The translations under genes and the position numbers were made by a program. A model generated the notes under the pieces. The model did no database searches, was not told the origin of the DNA, and saw nothing but the letters and a program-made list of their open reading frames with translations. Positions 15,908 through 25,355 of a stretch of 64,000 nt of DNA are shown here, one piece after another. The number at the start of each line of letters is the position of its first letter. Position 1 is the first letter of the stretch. This stretch comes from Burkholderia sp. TSV86. GTDB lineage: Bacteria > Pseudomonadota > Gammaproteobacteria > Burkholderiales > Burkholderiaceae. The stretch spans positions 1 to 64,000 of the forward strand of contig NZ_LOWB01000103.1 in assembly GCF_001522865.1 (NCBI RefSeq), in the 5' to 3' direction.

Positions 15908-16969
15908 ATGACCACTTCCCGCTCTCTTAATCCGCATCCCGCGCTTGGCTTGGCTGCGTTCGTGCTGCTCGTTGTCGCAGGGCTCTTCTACGTGAAGTGG
16001 TTTCCGTACTACCACAAGGCGTTCGTTGCCGCCGACCACCATTCGATCGGCCAATCGATTCTGATGGGAGCTGCGGCGCAGCCGCCCGAGCCGTCGCTGA
16101 AGGCGGCGCTCGACTATGCATGGGCGTATGGCAAGGCGATCTGGCAGGCGATGGTGTTGGGTTTGCTGCTCGGCTCGGCGGTGCAGGCGCTGCTGCCCGC
16201 GCAGTGGGTCACGCGCGCGCTCGGCGGCACGGGGTTCGGCAGTGTCGCGGCGGGCGGTCTGCTTGCGCTACCCGGCATGATGTGCACGTGCTGCGCGGCG
16301 CCTGTGGTCGCCGGTTTGCGCGAGCGTAACGCATCGCCGGGCGGGGCGGTCGCCTTCTGGCTCGGCAATACGGTGCTCAACCCCGCTGCGCTGGTGTTCA
16401 TGGGCTTCGTGCTCGGCTGGCAATGGAGCGCGTTGCGGCTCGTGCTCGGCATCGCCATGGTGTTCGGCATCGGTTATTTGCTGAACCGTCTTGCCGGGCC
16501 GCAAACGCGTGGGATCGACGATGCATTGCGCGCGCGGCTCATTGCCGGGCAGGCCGAGGCCGGCAACGCGTTTGTCCGTTGGGCGAAGCTTTTCGTGCGA
16601 ATGGCGGTGCGCCTCATTCCCGAGTATCTGGTGCTCGTGCTGCTGCTCGGTGCGGCGCGCGCATGGCTTTTTCCACACATCGGGCCGGATATCGGCAATG
16701 GGCTTGGCTGGATCGCCGCATTCGCGGTGGCGGGCATGCTGTTCGTGATCCCGACCGCGGGCGAGGTGCCGATCATCCAGGCGATGCTGTCGCTTGGCAT
16801 GGGCGTCGGGCCGGCCGGCGCATTGCTGATGACGCTGCCGCCCGTCAGCGTGCCGTCGCTTGCCATGCTTGCCCGCTCGTTCAAACCGGCGACGCTCGCG
16901 CTCGTCGCGGGGCTTGTCGTCGTATTCGGGATCGTCGGCGGCCTGGCTGCAGTCGGGCTTGGATTCTAA
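15908..16969 (+). CDS. Predicted permease, YraQ/DUF318 family
   Basis: A 353-residue integral membrane protein with about eight to ten hydrophobic segments. The strongest hallmark is LALPGMMCTCCAAPVVAGLRER, a Cys-rich CxCC motif in a membrane helix found in PF03773 permeases, repeated in outline by the second half (IPTAGEVPIIQAMLSLGMG). These permeases have been linked to metal or metalloid export and to thiol handling, but no substrate is shown here. The next gene follows by about 63 bp in the same direction. Confidence 0.85.
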   Translation: MTTSRSLNPHPALGLAAFVLLVVAGLFYVKWFPYYHKAFVAADHHSIGQSILMGAAAQPPEPSLKAALDYAWAYGKAIWQAMVLGLLLGSAVQALLPAQWVTRALGGTGFGSVAAGGLLALPGMMCTCCAAPVVAGLRERNASPGGAVAFWLGNTVLNPAALVFMGFVLGWQWSALRLVLGIAMVFGIGYLLNRLAGPQTRGIDDALRARLIAGQAEAGNAFVRWAKLFVRMAVRLIPEYLVLVLLLGAARAWLFPHIGPDIGNGLGWIAAFAVAGMLFVIPTAGEVPIIQAMLSLGMGVGPAGALLMTLPPVSVPSLAMLARSFKPATLALVAGLVVVFGIVGGLAAVGLGF

Positions 16970-17032
16970 TCGGGCCGGCCTCGGCGCAGAGGCCGGCCGC
17001 TATTTCAGCAGCAGAAACAATCAGGAAAACGC

Positions 17033-17455
17033 ATGACGCAACACAAGGTACATCCCCGGCTCGAACAGGCGCTGACGCGCGGCGATCTGGCCATCCGCCA
17101 GGCTAACTCCACACGCGCGACAGCCGTGCTGAACGCGCTCGGCAAGATGATCGTCGAGGCGTCGGCGACGATCGGCGTCGAGGCGAGCGTGGAGATTCCG
17201 CAAGGCGAGCGAGTTTACGATCCGATCAACGGGCTGTGGCCGCAGAAGATGCTGGTGTCGTTCGATGGGCCTGTCGCGGATGCCGATCCGGAAGAGTTGC
17301 GTACCGTGTATTTGCTCGCCGACGATCCGGGCACCATGTTCCGCGTCGAATGGCATCGCGCGGATGGCAAACTCGGCCGGCAGGAGGGCGGTCCGATCGC
17401 GACTGTTGCATTCTTGACCGATGTCGAGATGCCGTGGAGCGACGACGACGAGTGA
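17033..17455 (+). CDS. Conserved-looking hypothetical protein
   Basis: A 140-residue soluble protein with no domain that I recognise. It has a helical N-terminal third (HPRLEQALTRGDLAIRQAN, TAVLNALGKMIVEAS), then beta-rich segments and an acidic end (MPWSDDDE). A good ribosome binding site, AGGAAAACGC before the ATG, and normal codon use support it as real. It may be co-transcribed with the upstream permease. Confidence 0.7.
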   Translation: MTQHKVHPRLEQALTRGDLAIRQANSTRATAVLNALGKMIVEASATIGVEASVEIPQGERVYDPINGLWPQKMLVSFDGPVADADPEELRTVYLLADDPGTMFRVEWHRADGKLGRQEGGPIATVAFLTDVEMPWSDDDE

Positions 17456-17628
17456 GCGCGAATGAGCGGCGGGCCGGCGCAGCAATCGGCAGCCGCGGCG
17501 GGGAATGCGATTCGGACGGCCGGTGAACGCGGTTTATGAAGCGCGGCCGGTGAGGTGTGGCTGGTGAAGCGCCGCGCAGTGATGCCTCGCGTGCAGGCGT
17601 CATTTGTATGGCGATGCCGCTCTAGCAT

Positions 17629-18459
17629 TCAGCGCATCATCCGCCGCCTGAATAGCCGGGCGCAGACGAAAAAACCGCCAATCGCATACGCGGCAAGCAC
17701 TGCGATGTGCATCGCGGCGCCGGTGGCCGGACGATCGAGCATCGCGGGGCGGATCAAGTCGACGGCATTCGCGAGCGGCAACGCATAAGCAGCATGCCGT
17801 GCGAAATCGGGCAACTGCGTGAGCGGAAAGAACACGCCGGAGAGCAGCAGCATCGGCGTCAGTACAAGTGTCTGATAGAACATGAAGAAGTCATAGGATG
17901 GCGCGAGCGCGGTGACGATCATCGATAAGCTTGCGAATGCAAGGCCGGCGAGTGCGATCACCGGCAACGCAAGCAACATCGACGGGAATGCCGCGTAACC
18001 GAGGATGCCCGCGACGAGCATGATCGCGGCGCCCGACAGCATCGCCTTGCTCGCTGCCCAGACGATCTCGCCGAGCACAATATCGCCGAGCGCGAGCGGC
18101 GTATGCATGATCGCCTCCCAGGTGCGCTGCACGTGCATGCGCGAAAAGCCCGAATACATTGTTTCGAAGCTCGCCGACATCATCACGCTCGAGCCGACCG
18201 TGCCGGCCGCGAGAAATGCAATGTACGACACGCCGTCGACGTGCCCGACCATCAGCCCGAGTCCGAGCCCGAGTCCGAATAAATAGATCATCGGATCGGC
18301 GAGATTGCCGAACATCGACGCGAGCGCGAGCTTCTGCCAGACGAGATAGTTGCGGCGCCAGACGGCGATCCAGTTGGTCGCGTTCGCGGGCAGCGCCAGC
18401 AGGGATCCGCGCTCGCGAGGCGCGGTGGCGGATGGCGGCGTGTAACGGCGGGTGTCCAT
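17629..18459 (-). CDS. ABC-2 type exporter permease, NodJ-like
   Basis: A 276-residue membrane protein with six predicted helices. The segments [36 protein letters not shown] and [30 protein letters not shown] and [14 protein letters not shown] are typical of NodJ-family ABC-2 permeases. It starts 6 bp after the ATPase gene and forms a two-gene exporter with it. In non-nodulating bacteria these transporters export unknown lipids, glycans or drugs; the substrate is not evident. Confidence 0.9.
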   Translation of the reverse strand: MDTRRYTPPSATAPRERGSLLALPANATNWIAVWRRNYLVWQKLALASMFGNLADPMIYLFGLGLGLGLMVGHVDGVSYIAFLAAGTVGSSVMMSASFETMYSGFSRMHVQRTWEAIMHTPLALGDIVLGEIVWAASKAMLSGAAIMLVAGILGYAAFPSMLLALPVIALAGLAFASLSMIVTALAPSYDFFMFYQTLVLTPMLLLSGVFFPLTQLPDFARHAAYALPLANAVDLIRPAMLDRPATGAAMHIAVLAAYAIGGFFVCARLFRRRMMR

Positions 18460-18465
18460 CGTGCG

Positions 18466-19380
18466 TCAGTCCTGCATCTCGCGGCCCGTCAGCCGCAAAA
18501 ACACGTCTTCGAGATTAGCCGGCCGGTGCAGGCAGCGCAGGCCGTGACGGCCTTTGAGCCGCGTGTTGATCGGCTCAGGATCGTCGACGTAGCAAAAGAG
18601 CGTTTCGCCGCTGATTTCGGTGCGCTTGACCAGTGGCGCGAGCTCGTCGCGCAAGCTCACGGGATCGGGGCCGTAAATTTCGATCACATCGCAACCGATT
18701 TCCTTTTCGATCAGCGAGTGCGGTGCGCCTTCCGCGATCTTCCGGCCTTCCTCGATCACGCACAGCCGGTGGCACAGGCGCTCGGCTTCTTCCATGAAAT
18801 GTGTGGTCAAGAGGATCGTCTTGCCGCGCGCGAGCAGCGAGCGCAACCGTTCCCACATCAGGTGCCGCGCTTGCGGATCGAGTCCTGTCGTCGGCTCGTC
18901 GAGCACGAGCACGTCGGGATCGTTGACGAGCGCGCGTGCGAGAGTCAGCCGCCGCTTCATGCCGCCGGACAGCTCGCTTACCTTCGCATTCGCCTTGTTT
19001 TCGAGCTTTGCGAATTCGAGCAGCGGCGGCACGAGTGCGCGCGCATCATGCGCGGTGAGCCCGAAATAGCGCGCGAAGACGATCAGATTTTCCCGAACGG
19101 TGAAGTCGGGGTCGAGGTTGTCGAACTGCGGCACCACGCCGATGCGCCGGCGCGCATGACGTGCGCGCGCCGGCACCGGTTCGCCGCATAGGCGGATCGA
19201 GCCTGCATCGGGGTGGGTGACGCCGAGCAGCATCTTGAGCGTCGTGGTTTTGCCCGCGCCGTTCGGACCGAGCAAACCAAAACATTCGCCGGGATGCACG
19301 TGAAACGACAGCCCATTGACGACGAGCCGGTTGTCATAGCGTTTTTCGACTTCCTGAAAATCGATCGATGCGGCGGACAT
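18466..19380 (-). CDS. ABC exporter ATP-binding protein, NodI-like
   Basis: A 304-residue ATPase from the ATG chosen; a GTG start at 19413 would add 11 residues. It has Walker [11 protein letters not shown], signature [15 protein letters not shown], Walker [14 protein letters not shown] and the switch His in [35 protein letters not shown] and the C-terminal [14 protein letters not shown] region match NodI of the DrrA/NodI group. It pairs with the NodJ-like permease directly downstream. Confidence 0.9.
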   Translation of the reverse strand: MSAASIDFQEVEKRYDNRLVVNGLSFHVHPGECFGLLGPNGAGKTTTLKMLLGVTHPDAGSIRLCGEPVPARARHARRRIGVVPQFDNLDPDFTVRENLIVFARYFGLTAHDARALVPPLLEFAKLENKANAKVSELSGGMKRRLTLARALVNDPDVLVLDEPTTGLDPQARHLMWERLRSLLARGKTILLTTHFMEEAERLCHRLCVIEEGRKIAEGAPHSLIEKEIGCDVIEIYGPDPVSLRDELAPLVKRTEISGETLFCYVDDPEPINTRLKGRHGLRCLHRPANLEDVFLRLTGREMQD

Positions 19381-19609
19381 GGGCGAGCAGAGGTAATAGG
19401 AATCGTGCGGCACGAACGGGCCATTCTAGTGCATCGATTGCATGATTTCAGCGGCGCGAGACGCGCGGATCACGCGCCGCTCCGCATCGTTACATCACAT
19501 CATTGTGCATTTGTGGCGCGCGGCGAATCAGCGTTTTCCAGCTCTTGCATCTGCGATTGCGTCGCACCATGATGAACTCACGCGCCTGTTGCGTAATAGG
19601 GAGATCATC

Positions 19610-20104
19610 ATGGCGAGCTATAAAAAAATTCTATTGTGCTACGACGGCACGCTCGAAGGCCGCAAGGCATTGCGGTGCGGTGCCGATTTGGCGCTCGATC
19701 TGAAGGCGGAAACGCATTTGCTGTCGGTTGTCGACATGCGATCGAGCATTGCACAAAGCGCCGGCTTGCTGACCGACGTTGCATGCAGCCGCTTTGAGGA
19801 GACGGCGCGCGAAATCTTGCAAGAAGGCGTCGATTGGCTGACCGCGCGCGGCGTGCAGGCGCAGGGACACTTTGCGTTCGGCTATCCGATCGACGAAATC
19901 GCCAATCTCGCAACGAAACTCGAGGTCGATCTCGTCGTGGTCGGCCATCGTTGCCGGAGCGGCTTGTCGCGATGGTGGATGGGTTCGGGCAACACGCAAT
20001 TGCTCGACCGTATATCGTGCAGCATTCTCGTTGCCTGCTCATCGTCTGCCGAACAGCGCGCGGAGAGCCAGAAAGAGGCGGCGCAGGCGACGACTGGACG
20101 ATAA
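19610..20104 (+). CDS. Universal stress protein family (UspA-like)
   Basis: A 164-residue cytoplasmic Usp-fold protein. It begins with YKKILLCYDGTLEGRKALRCGADLA and has the C-terminal nucleotide-binding region VVVGHRCRSGLSRWWMGS. The canonical ATP motif is GxxG-9x-G(S/T); here it reads GxxC-9x-GS, so the second Gly is a Cys and ATP binding may be altered. The start is set by GGGAGATCATC before the ATG at 19610. Upstream in-frame codons look non-coding. Confidence 0.9.
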   Translation: MASYKKILLCYDGTLEGRKALRCGADLALDLKAETHLLSVVDMRSSIAQSAGLLTDVACSRFEETAREILQEGVDWLTARGVQAQGHFAFGYPIDEIANLATKLEVDLVVVGHRCRSGLSRWWMGSGNTQLLDRISCSILVACSSSAEQRAESQKEAAQATTGR

Positions 20105-20204
20105 CGATCGCCGGGAACGATGGGCGACTGCAACGGTGCGGCGCAACGGAGCGTATTCGGTTGCGCCGACAATTGTTCGAACGGCTGGCGTGCTGGCTGC
20201 CAGT

Positions 20205-20906
20205 TCAACCGTCATGCTCGTGCAGGTCGATTGCCGACAATTTCCAGCCGAACAGCCCGCTGCGATGGAAAATTGCGGCGTAGTGTGCATTGCTGTTGCT
20301 GCGGCGGTAGATGACGACGAATTCGTCAACTCCTCGATATGATGCGCTGGCGTGCGGCGCCACGTCGGGCATCGACGGCGGCGCGGCTTGGGCCGTGGCG
20401 CCGGTGGCGGATTCAGATGTGGAGGACAAAGCGCCGCTGTTGGTTAACGGCGGCGTGGCGCCGGGAGCCGTCGCCGCTGCCGTGGACGGTTCGCTGCCGG
20501 CCGGGTTCAGTTCCGGCGGACGTTCACCAGGCTGAGCGCGTGGCGGTAAACCGCTCATCAACGCAGCGACGCCCTCCGGCGTTGCATACGCATCGACGAG
20601 CGGACCGACGAGTGCCGAACCAACGAGCGCACCGATGACCGCCAACGGATTGTCGCGCTGCCGGGCTTCGATACGCTGCATCAATTCATTGGTGAGCTGC
20701 TGCTTCAGGCTACTGCGCAGCGCCGGGAAATCGACGTATTGGCTGATCGCGTGAGCGTCGCGCGCGTCGATCGCCTGCTTGATTTGTCTGAGTGCGAGAT
20801 AAGGCGACGCATACCCATAGACAATCATCGCGACGATAATAACGAACACCGCGATGATAAAAAACGGTTTCGGAACCCGTCTTTGCGGATGCGTGATAAC
20901 ACTCAA
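20205..20906 (-). CDS. DUF2939-type membrane-anchored protein
   Basis: About 233 residues from a TTG start at 20906, preceded by GAGGGGG; no ATG exists at a sensible place. Residues 13-33 (FFIIAVFVIIVAMIVYGYA) form a membrane anchor. Then comes SPYLALRQIKQAIDARDAHAISQYVDFPALRSSLK (recognisable as the DUF2939 motif), a Pro/Ala/Thr-rich linker at about 125-180, and a C-terminal DEFVVIYRRSN...IFHRSGLFGWKLS domain. The function is unknown. It is the last gene of a lexA-led row on the minus strand. Confidence 0.75.
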   Translation of the reverse strand: MSVITHPQRRVPKPFFIIAVFVIIVAMIVYGYASPYLALRQIKQAIDARDAHAISQYVDFPALRSSLKQQLTNELMQRIEARQRDNPLAVIGALVGSALVGPLVDAYATPEGVAALMSGLPPRAQPGERPPELNPAGSEPSTAAATAPGATPPLTNSGALSSTSESATGATAQAAPPSMPDVAPHASASYRGVDEFVVIYRRSNSNAHYAAIFHRSGLFGWKLSAIDLHEHDG

Positions 20907-20941
20907 ACAGCCCCCTCGACGAACGAAATAGCACTCGAGGA

Positions 20942-21262
20942 TCAGAGACCTTGCTGTGTAAGCGAATGTTCCTCGGCGATGCAGCGATCGATCATGCGGC
21001 AGATCGCGTCGACCGTGCCGACCATGATAAACCGGGACGGCCCGTGGTAAACCCTTACCGGAGCGCGTCGCGCGGGCTCGGCGTGATGGAGCGCGCTGTT
21101 TAGCGACACGCGCGCGAACGCGGGCAGTGCAGACGGCAGCAGCGACGGCTGCGCGCCGGCGGCATGCGGATCCTCGACGAGCGGTGCGCAAGGCGTGCGT
21201 CCGCGCAGATGGCGCAGGCGGCCAAATTGTCGAAAAGGCAGCAGGCGGGCGAGGCGTTCCAT
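20942..21262 (-). CDS. Hypothetical protein downstream of lexA
   Basis: A 106-residue frame starting at ATG 21262 with a strong GGAGG 5 bases upstream. The protein is basic at the N-terminus (MERLARLLPFRQFGRLRHL) and has a more ordered C-terminus (VYHGPSRFIMVGTVDAICRMIDRCIAEEHS) with two cysteines. No family is recognised. It lies 58 bp after lexA and 35 bp before the DUF2939 gene, all on the minus strand, so it could be part of the SOS-controlled transcript. Confidence 0.6.
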   Translation of the reverse strand: MERLARLLPFRQFGRLRHLRGRTPCAPLVEDPHAAGAQPSLLPSALPAFARVSLNSALHHAEPARRAPVRVYHGPSRFIMVGTVDAICRMIDRCIAEEHSLTQQGL

Positions 21263-21320
21263 AAGGTCCTCCAGATCCAAGCGAATGGAAAGGCGAAGCT
21301 GTAGCGGGGCCAGCGGGCGA

Positions 21321-21968
21321 TCAGAATTCGCCCGAGCGAATCAGTCCGACGGCGATACCTTCGAGCGCGAATTCCGCGCTGCCCGCCTTGACGAAGATAT
21401 TTTCGTAATCCGGGTTTTCCGCGATCAGCTCGACGCCGCCGGCGTGACGCTTCAGGCGCTTGACCGTGACGTCATCGCCGAGCCGCGCGACGATGATCTG
21501 GCCATCTTTTGCCTCGCTGCGCTTTTGTACCGCGAGCAAGTCGCCGTCGAGGATGCCGGCGTCGCGCATCGACAGCCCGCGCACTTTCAGCAGGTAGTCG
21601 GGCTTGCTCGAGAAGAGCGCCGGATCGCACGCGTAATGTTGCGAGATGTGCTCCTGCGCGAGGATCGGGCTGCCTGCGGCGACACGGCCGACGAGCGGCA
21701 GCGACAGCTGCATCAGCGCCGCGTGCGGCAAGGGGAACTGATGCGGCGTGTCGTCGGTGCCGAGCAGACGGATGCCGCGCGATGCGCCGGCAGCCAGTTC
21801 GATCACGCCCTTGCGCGCAAGCGCCCGCAAGTGCTCCTCGGCGGCGTTCGGCGAGCTGAACCCCAGTTCGGCGGCGATTTCCGCGCGGGTGGGCGGGAAG
21901 CCGGAGCGCTCGATCGCGCGGCGGATCAAGTCGAACACTTGCTGCTGACGGGCGGTGAGTTTGATCAT
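21321..21968 (-). CDS. lexA: LexA repressor / SOS response regulator
   Basis: A 215-residue LexA. The N-terminal winged helix is [19 protein letters not shown] and [24 protein letters not shown]. The self-cleavage site is A98-G99 ([10 protein letters not shown]). The catalytic dyad is S133 ([13 protein letters not shown]) and K170 (VTVKRLKR), with the same 37-residue spacing as in E. coli S119/K156. The start is the ATG at 21968, the canonical MIKLT beginning. Two SOS boxes lie directly upstream, so it represses itself. Confidence 0.98.
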   Translation of the reverse strand: MIKLTARQQQVFDLIRRAIERSGFPPTRAEIAAELGFSSPNAAEEHLRALARKGVIELAAGASRGIRLLGTDDTPHQFPLPHAALMQLSLPLVGRVAAGSPILAQEHISQHYACDPALFSSKPDYLLKVRGLSMRDAGILDGDLLAVQKRSEAKDGQIIVARLGDDVTVKRLKRHAGGVELIAENPDYENIFVKAGSAEFALEGIAVGLIRSGEF

Positions 21969-21975
21969 GAGATAA

Positions 21976-22010
21976 CTGTATGGATAGACAGTGTCTGTAT
22001 TTTTATACAG
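21976..22010 (-). promoter_or_regulatory. Two SOS (LexA) boxes upstream of lexA
   Basis: CTGTATTTTTATACAG at 21995-22010 is a perfect CTGT-N8-ACAG palindrome. CTGTATGGATAGACAG at 21976-21991 is a second box with an imperfect core, starting 7 bases before the lexA ATG. The boxes are 3 bp apart, a tandem arrangement as in other lexA promoters. Confidence 0.93.
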
Positions 22011-22139
22011 TATCCGCGGAAATTCAAGCGTTACTTGAAGTTCGACGCTATCGCGTCGTTTTCGCCGTGGCTTCGTGCCGTCCCAGCGGCGTTTCGGCAG
22101 CAATAACCGTCCATCGGCGCTTCATTACCACTTTTGAGT

Positions 22140-22169
22140 ATTAAAAAATAAGGAACGATTATTTTTAAT
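22140..22169. promoter_or_regulatory. AT-rich dyad upstream of sbp, candidate CysB site
   Basis: ATTAAAAAATAA (22140-22151) and TTATTTTTAAT (22159-22169) form a near-perfect inverted repeat with one extra A. It is strikingly AT-rich in a high-GC region and lies about 70 bp before the sbp start. CysB sites are long, degenerate and AT-rich, so activation of the sulfate operon by CysB (encoded at its end) is a reasonable inference. Confidence 0.5.
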
Positions 22170-22239
22170 GATGAAACCCGTTCGCTAGACTGGCCCCACC
22201 TTGTACTGACGGCCTGTACACACACTTGGAGAACAACGG

Positions 22240-23277
22240 ATGGTCAAGCGCAAAACGGGGTTGGGCAACGGCGCGCGGCGTCTCATCGCATCGGTCGCGC
22301 TCGGCGCGGCAGCCGTGCTCGGCGTGCTCACGCCCGCGCTGGCGGACACGACGTTTCTGAACGTCTCGTATGATCCGACGCGCGAACTGTATCAGGACGT
22401 CAACCAGGCGTTCAGCAAGGAGTGGAAAGCCAAGACGGGTGAGGCGGTCAATTTCAAGCAGTCGCACGGCGGCTCGGGCGCGCAGGCGCGCTCGGTGATC
22501 GACGGCTTGCAGGCCGACGTCGTGACGCTCGCGCTCGCCTATGACATCGACGCGCTCGCGAACAAGGGCCTCGTCGACAAGGATTGGCAAAAACGTCTGC
22601 CGGACAATGCGTCGCCTTATACGTCGACGATCGTGTTTCTCGTGCGCAAGGGCAACCCGAAAGGCATCAAGGACTGGGACGACCTCGTGAAGCCGGGCGT
22701 GTCGATCGTCACGCCGAACCCGAAGACCTCGGGCGGCGCGCGCTGGAACTATCTCGCCGCGTGGGCGTATGCGCAGCACAAGCCGGGCGGCAGCGCGGCA
22801 ACGGCAAAGGAATTCGTCACGAAGCTCTATAAGAACGCGGGCGTGCTCGATTCCGGCGCGCGCGGCGCGACCACGAGCTTCGTGCAGCGCGGCATCGGCG
22901 ACGTGTTGATCGCATGGGAAAACGAGGCGTTCCTGTCGGTCAAGGAATTCGGCGCCGATAAGTTCGAGATCGTCGTGCCGTCGGCCAGCATTCTTGCCGA
23001 GCCGCCGGTCGCGGTGGTCGACAAGGTGGTTGACAAGAAGGGCACGCGCAAGCTTGCACAGGCGTATCTGCAGTTCCTGTACAGCAAGGAGGGGCAGGAG
23101 ATCGCCGCGCGCAATTATTACCGGCCGCGTGCGAAGGATGTGCCGGCCGCGCTGACGAAGCAGTTTCCGAAGCTGAAGCTGTACACGGTCGACGACACGT
23201 TCGGCGGCTGGACGCAAGCGCAGAAGACGCATTTCGCCGACGGCGGCGTGTTCGATTCGATCTACAAGCCGCAATAA
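22240..23277 (+). CDS. sbp: Periplasmic sulfate-binding protein
   Basis: A 345-residue secreted solute-binding protein. A signal peptide ends at [10 protein letters not shown] (about residue 35). The mature protein starts [20 protein letters not shown] and has [33 protein letters not shown], the sulfate-binding core of the Sbp/CysP family. [19 protein letters not shown] and NYYRPR near the end are also conserved. It starts the operon sbp-cysT-cysW-cysA-cysB and delivers sulfate or thiosulfate to the CysTWA importer. Confidence 0.96.
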   Translation: MVKRKTGLGNGARRLIASVALGAAAVLGVLTPALADTTFLNVSYDPTRELYQDVNQAFSKEWKAKTGEAVNFKQSHGGSGAQARSVIDGLQADVVTLALAYDIDALANKGLVDKDWQKRLPDNASPYTSTIVFLVRKGNPKGIKDWDDLVKPGVSIVTPNPKTSGGARWNYLAAWAYAQHKPGGSAATAKEFVTKLYKNAGVLDSGARGATTSFVQRGIGDVLIAWENEAFLSVKEFGADKFEIVVPSASILAEPPVAVVDKVVDKKGTRKLAQAYLQFLYSKEGQEIAARNYYRPRAKDVPAALTKQFPKLKLYTVDDTFGGWTQAQKTHFADGGVFDSIYKPQ

Positions 23278-23309
23278 GTCAACGCAATAAGCGCCCGGTT
23301 GGGCGCCGT

Positions 23310-23336
23310 GCGCGGCCGCGCGTTCAGCGGCCGCGC
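23310..23336 (+). repeat. Intercistronic GC-rich hairpin between sbp and cysT
   Basis: GCGCGGCCGC (23310-23319) and GCGGCCGCGC (23327-23336) form a perfect 10-bp stem. It sits in the 162-bp gap after sbp. Without a T-run it is more likely to protect the sbp mRNA 3' end, or reduce downstream reading, than to be a full terminator. This would keep binding protein in excess over permease. Confidence 0.5.
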
Positions 23337-23439
23337 CGGCCCCGCCGGCGCAGATGGCGAACCGGACGGGCGCCCGCGCTGTAGTGGCGCGAGCGCCGTC
23401 CGGCGCCCCCATGTGCATCATCCAGGAAGAGCATTCCGC

Positions 23440-24330
23440 ATGACGACGTTTACCTTGCGCAAACCGAGCGCGTTGCCGGGATTTGGCGTGACGCTCGGCA
23501 TCACGCTGGCATATTTGAGCCTCGTGGTGCTGATTCCGCTCGCCGCGACTTTTCTGAAAACGGCAACGCTTACCTGGGATCAGTTCGTCGCCGCGACGAC
23601 ATCGCCGCGCGTGCTTGCGTCGTACCGGTTGACGTTTCTCGCTGCGCTCGGCGGCGCGCTCGTCAACGCGGTGTTCGGTTTTCTCGTCGCGTGGGTGCTG
23701 GTGCGCTATACCTTCCCGTTCAAGCGGCTCGTCGATGCGATCGTCGATCTGCCGTTCGCGCTGCCGACTTCGGTTGCGGGCATCTCGCTCGCGGCCGTCT
23801 ATGCGACGAACGGCTGGGTCGGCAGCCTGCTCGCGCCGCTCGATATCAAGATCGCTTTCACGCCGCTTGGCGTGCTCGTCGCGCTGACGTTCATCGGCCT
23901 GCCGTTTGTCGTGCGCACCGTGCAGCCGGTGCTGGAAGATTTCGAGCGCGAGCAGGAGGAGGCGGCCGCGTGCCTCGGCGCAACGCGCTGGCTCACGTTC
24001 CGGCGCGTCGTGCTGCCCGCCGTGCTGCCCGCGCTGTTGACGGGCTTCGCGCTCGCATTCGCGCGTGCGCTCGGCGAATACGGTTCGGTGATCTTCATCG
24101 CGGGCAACGTGCCGATGAAATCGGAGATCACGTCGCTGCTCATCATCACGAAGCTCGAGCAGTACGACTATGCGGGCGCGACGGCGCTTGCCGTGGTGAT
24201 GCTCGTCGTGTCGTTCGCAATGCTGCTCGTCGTCAACATGCTGCAGTGGTATTTGCAGCGCCGCACGAGCCGCGGCGCGAGCGGTCCCGCGCCGGCGGCC
24301 GGCGCCGCGGCACTGGGAGGCGCGCAATGA
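23440..24330 (+). CDS. cysT: Sulfate ABC transporter permease CysT (CysU)
   Basis: A 296-residue inner-membrane permease with six helices. It begins [28 protein letters not shown] and has the EAA-loop [27 protein letters not shown] that contacts the ATPase. [27 protein letters not shown] is characteristic of CysT. The start at 23440 removes a non-conserved GC-rich upstream extension. Its stop overlaps the cysW start (ATGA). Confidence 0.96.
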   Translation: MTTFTLRKPSALPGFGVTLGITLAYLSLVVLIPLAATFLKTATLTWDQFVAATTSPRVLASYRLTFLAALGGALVNAVFGFLVAWVLVRYTFPFKRLVDAIVDLPFALPTSVAGISLAAVYATNGWVGSLLAPLDIKIAFTPLGVLVALTFIGLPFVVRTVQPVLEDFEREQEEAAACLGATRWLTFRRVVLPAVLPALLTGFALAFARALGEYGSVIFIAGNVPMKSEITSLLIITKLEQYDYAGATALAVVMLVVSFAMLLVVNMLQWYLQRRTSRGASGPAPAAGAAALGGAQ

Positions 24331-25343
24331 GCGATGATCTTGTGCAGAACCAGAACCACGTAGCGCCGGTATCGGCCGCGCCGCGCAGCGGCGGCGCCCG
24401 TGCGGGCGCCGGTACGCAAGCCCGCGCGGGCGCGTTCGCGGGCCTTGACCCGGTCAGCGAGCCGCGCGCGGTGCGTTGGCTGCTCACGGGCATAGCGCTC
24501 GCGTTTCTCGCGCTCTTTCTCGTCGTACCGCTCGCCGCGGTGTTCGTCGAGGCGCTGCGCAAGGGCATCGGCTTTTATCTGGCGTCGCTCACCGATCCGG
24601 ATGCGTGGTCGGCGATCACGCTGACGCTGAGCGTCGCGGCGATCGCGGTGCCGCTCAATCTCGCGTTCGGCGTGTGCGCATCGTGGGCGATCGCGAAGTT
24701 CGAATTCAAGGGCAAGGCGCTGCTCACCACGCTGATCGACTTGCCGTTCTCGGTGTCGCCGGTGATCTCGGGTTTGATCTACGTGCTGCTGTTCGGCGCG
24801 CAAGGGTGGCTCGGGCCGTGGCTGCAGGCGCACGACGTGCAGATCATCTTCGCGGTGCCGGGCATCGTGCTCGCGACGATCTTCGTCACGTTCCCGTTCG
24901 TTGCGCGCGAATTGATTCCGCTGATGCAGGCACAAGGCGCGGATGAAGAAGAGGCGGCGCGGGTGCTCGGCGCCTCCGGTTGGCAGATTTTCCGGCGCGT
25001 GACGCTGCCGAACGTCAAATGGGGGCTGCTGTACGGCGTGATTCTCTGCAATGCGCGTGCGATGGGCGAGTTCGGCGCGGTATCGGTCGTGTCCGGCCAC
25101 ATCCGCGGGCAGACCGATACGATGCCGCTGCACGTCGAGATTCTGTACAACGAATACAACTTCGCGGCCGCGTTCGCGGTGGCGTCGCTGCTCGCGTTGC
25201 TCGCGCTCGTCACGCTCGCGCTCAAGTTCGTCGCCGAGCGGCATCTGTCGGCCGAACGCGGCCTGCTCGACGAGCCGGCCGATACGCGCGCGGCCGCCGG
25301 CACGCCAGCGGCGCGGGCCGCCGTCACTTCGTCGATTTCATAA
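24327..25343 (+). CDS. cysW: Sulfate ABC transporter permease CysW
   Basis: A 338-residue permease. The first ~45 residues are a polar Gln/Ala/Gly-rich tail, longer than usual. Then come [29 protein letters not shown], the EAA-loop [25 protein letters not shown], and [27 protein letters not shown], the CysW signature. It overlaps cysT by 4 bases and is followed by cysA after 12 bp. It forms the membrane pore with CysT. Confidence 0.96.
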   Translation: MSDDLVQNQNHVAPVSAAPRSGGARAGAGTQARAGAFAGLDPVSEPRAVRWLLTGIALAFLALFLVVPLAAVFVEALRKGIGFYLASLTDPDAWSAITLTLSVAAIAVPLNLAFGVCASWAIAKFEFKGKALLTTLIDLPFSVSPVISGLIYVLLFGAQGWLGPWLQAHDVQIIFAVPGIVLATIFVTFPFVARELIPLMQAQGADEEEAARVLGASGWQIFRRVTLPNVKWGLLYGVILCNARAMGEFGAVSVVSGHIRGQTDTMPLHVEILYNEYNFAAAFAVASLLALLALVTLALKFVAERHLSAERGLLDEPADTRAAAGTPAARAAVTSSIS

Positions 25344-25355
25344 AGAGGCACCGAG

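Noticed and set aside
22165-24327. A 720-codon open frame on the minus strand opposite sbp and cysT
   Set aside because: It is extremely arginine-rich, has no family pattern and lies opposite clear sulfate transporter genes; long antisense frames are common in high-GC DNA.
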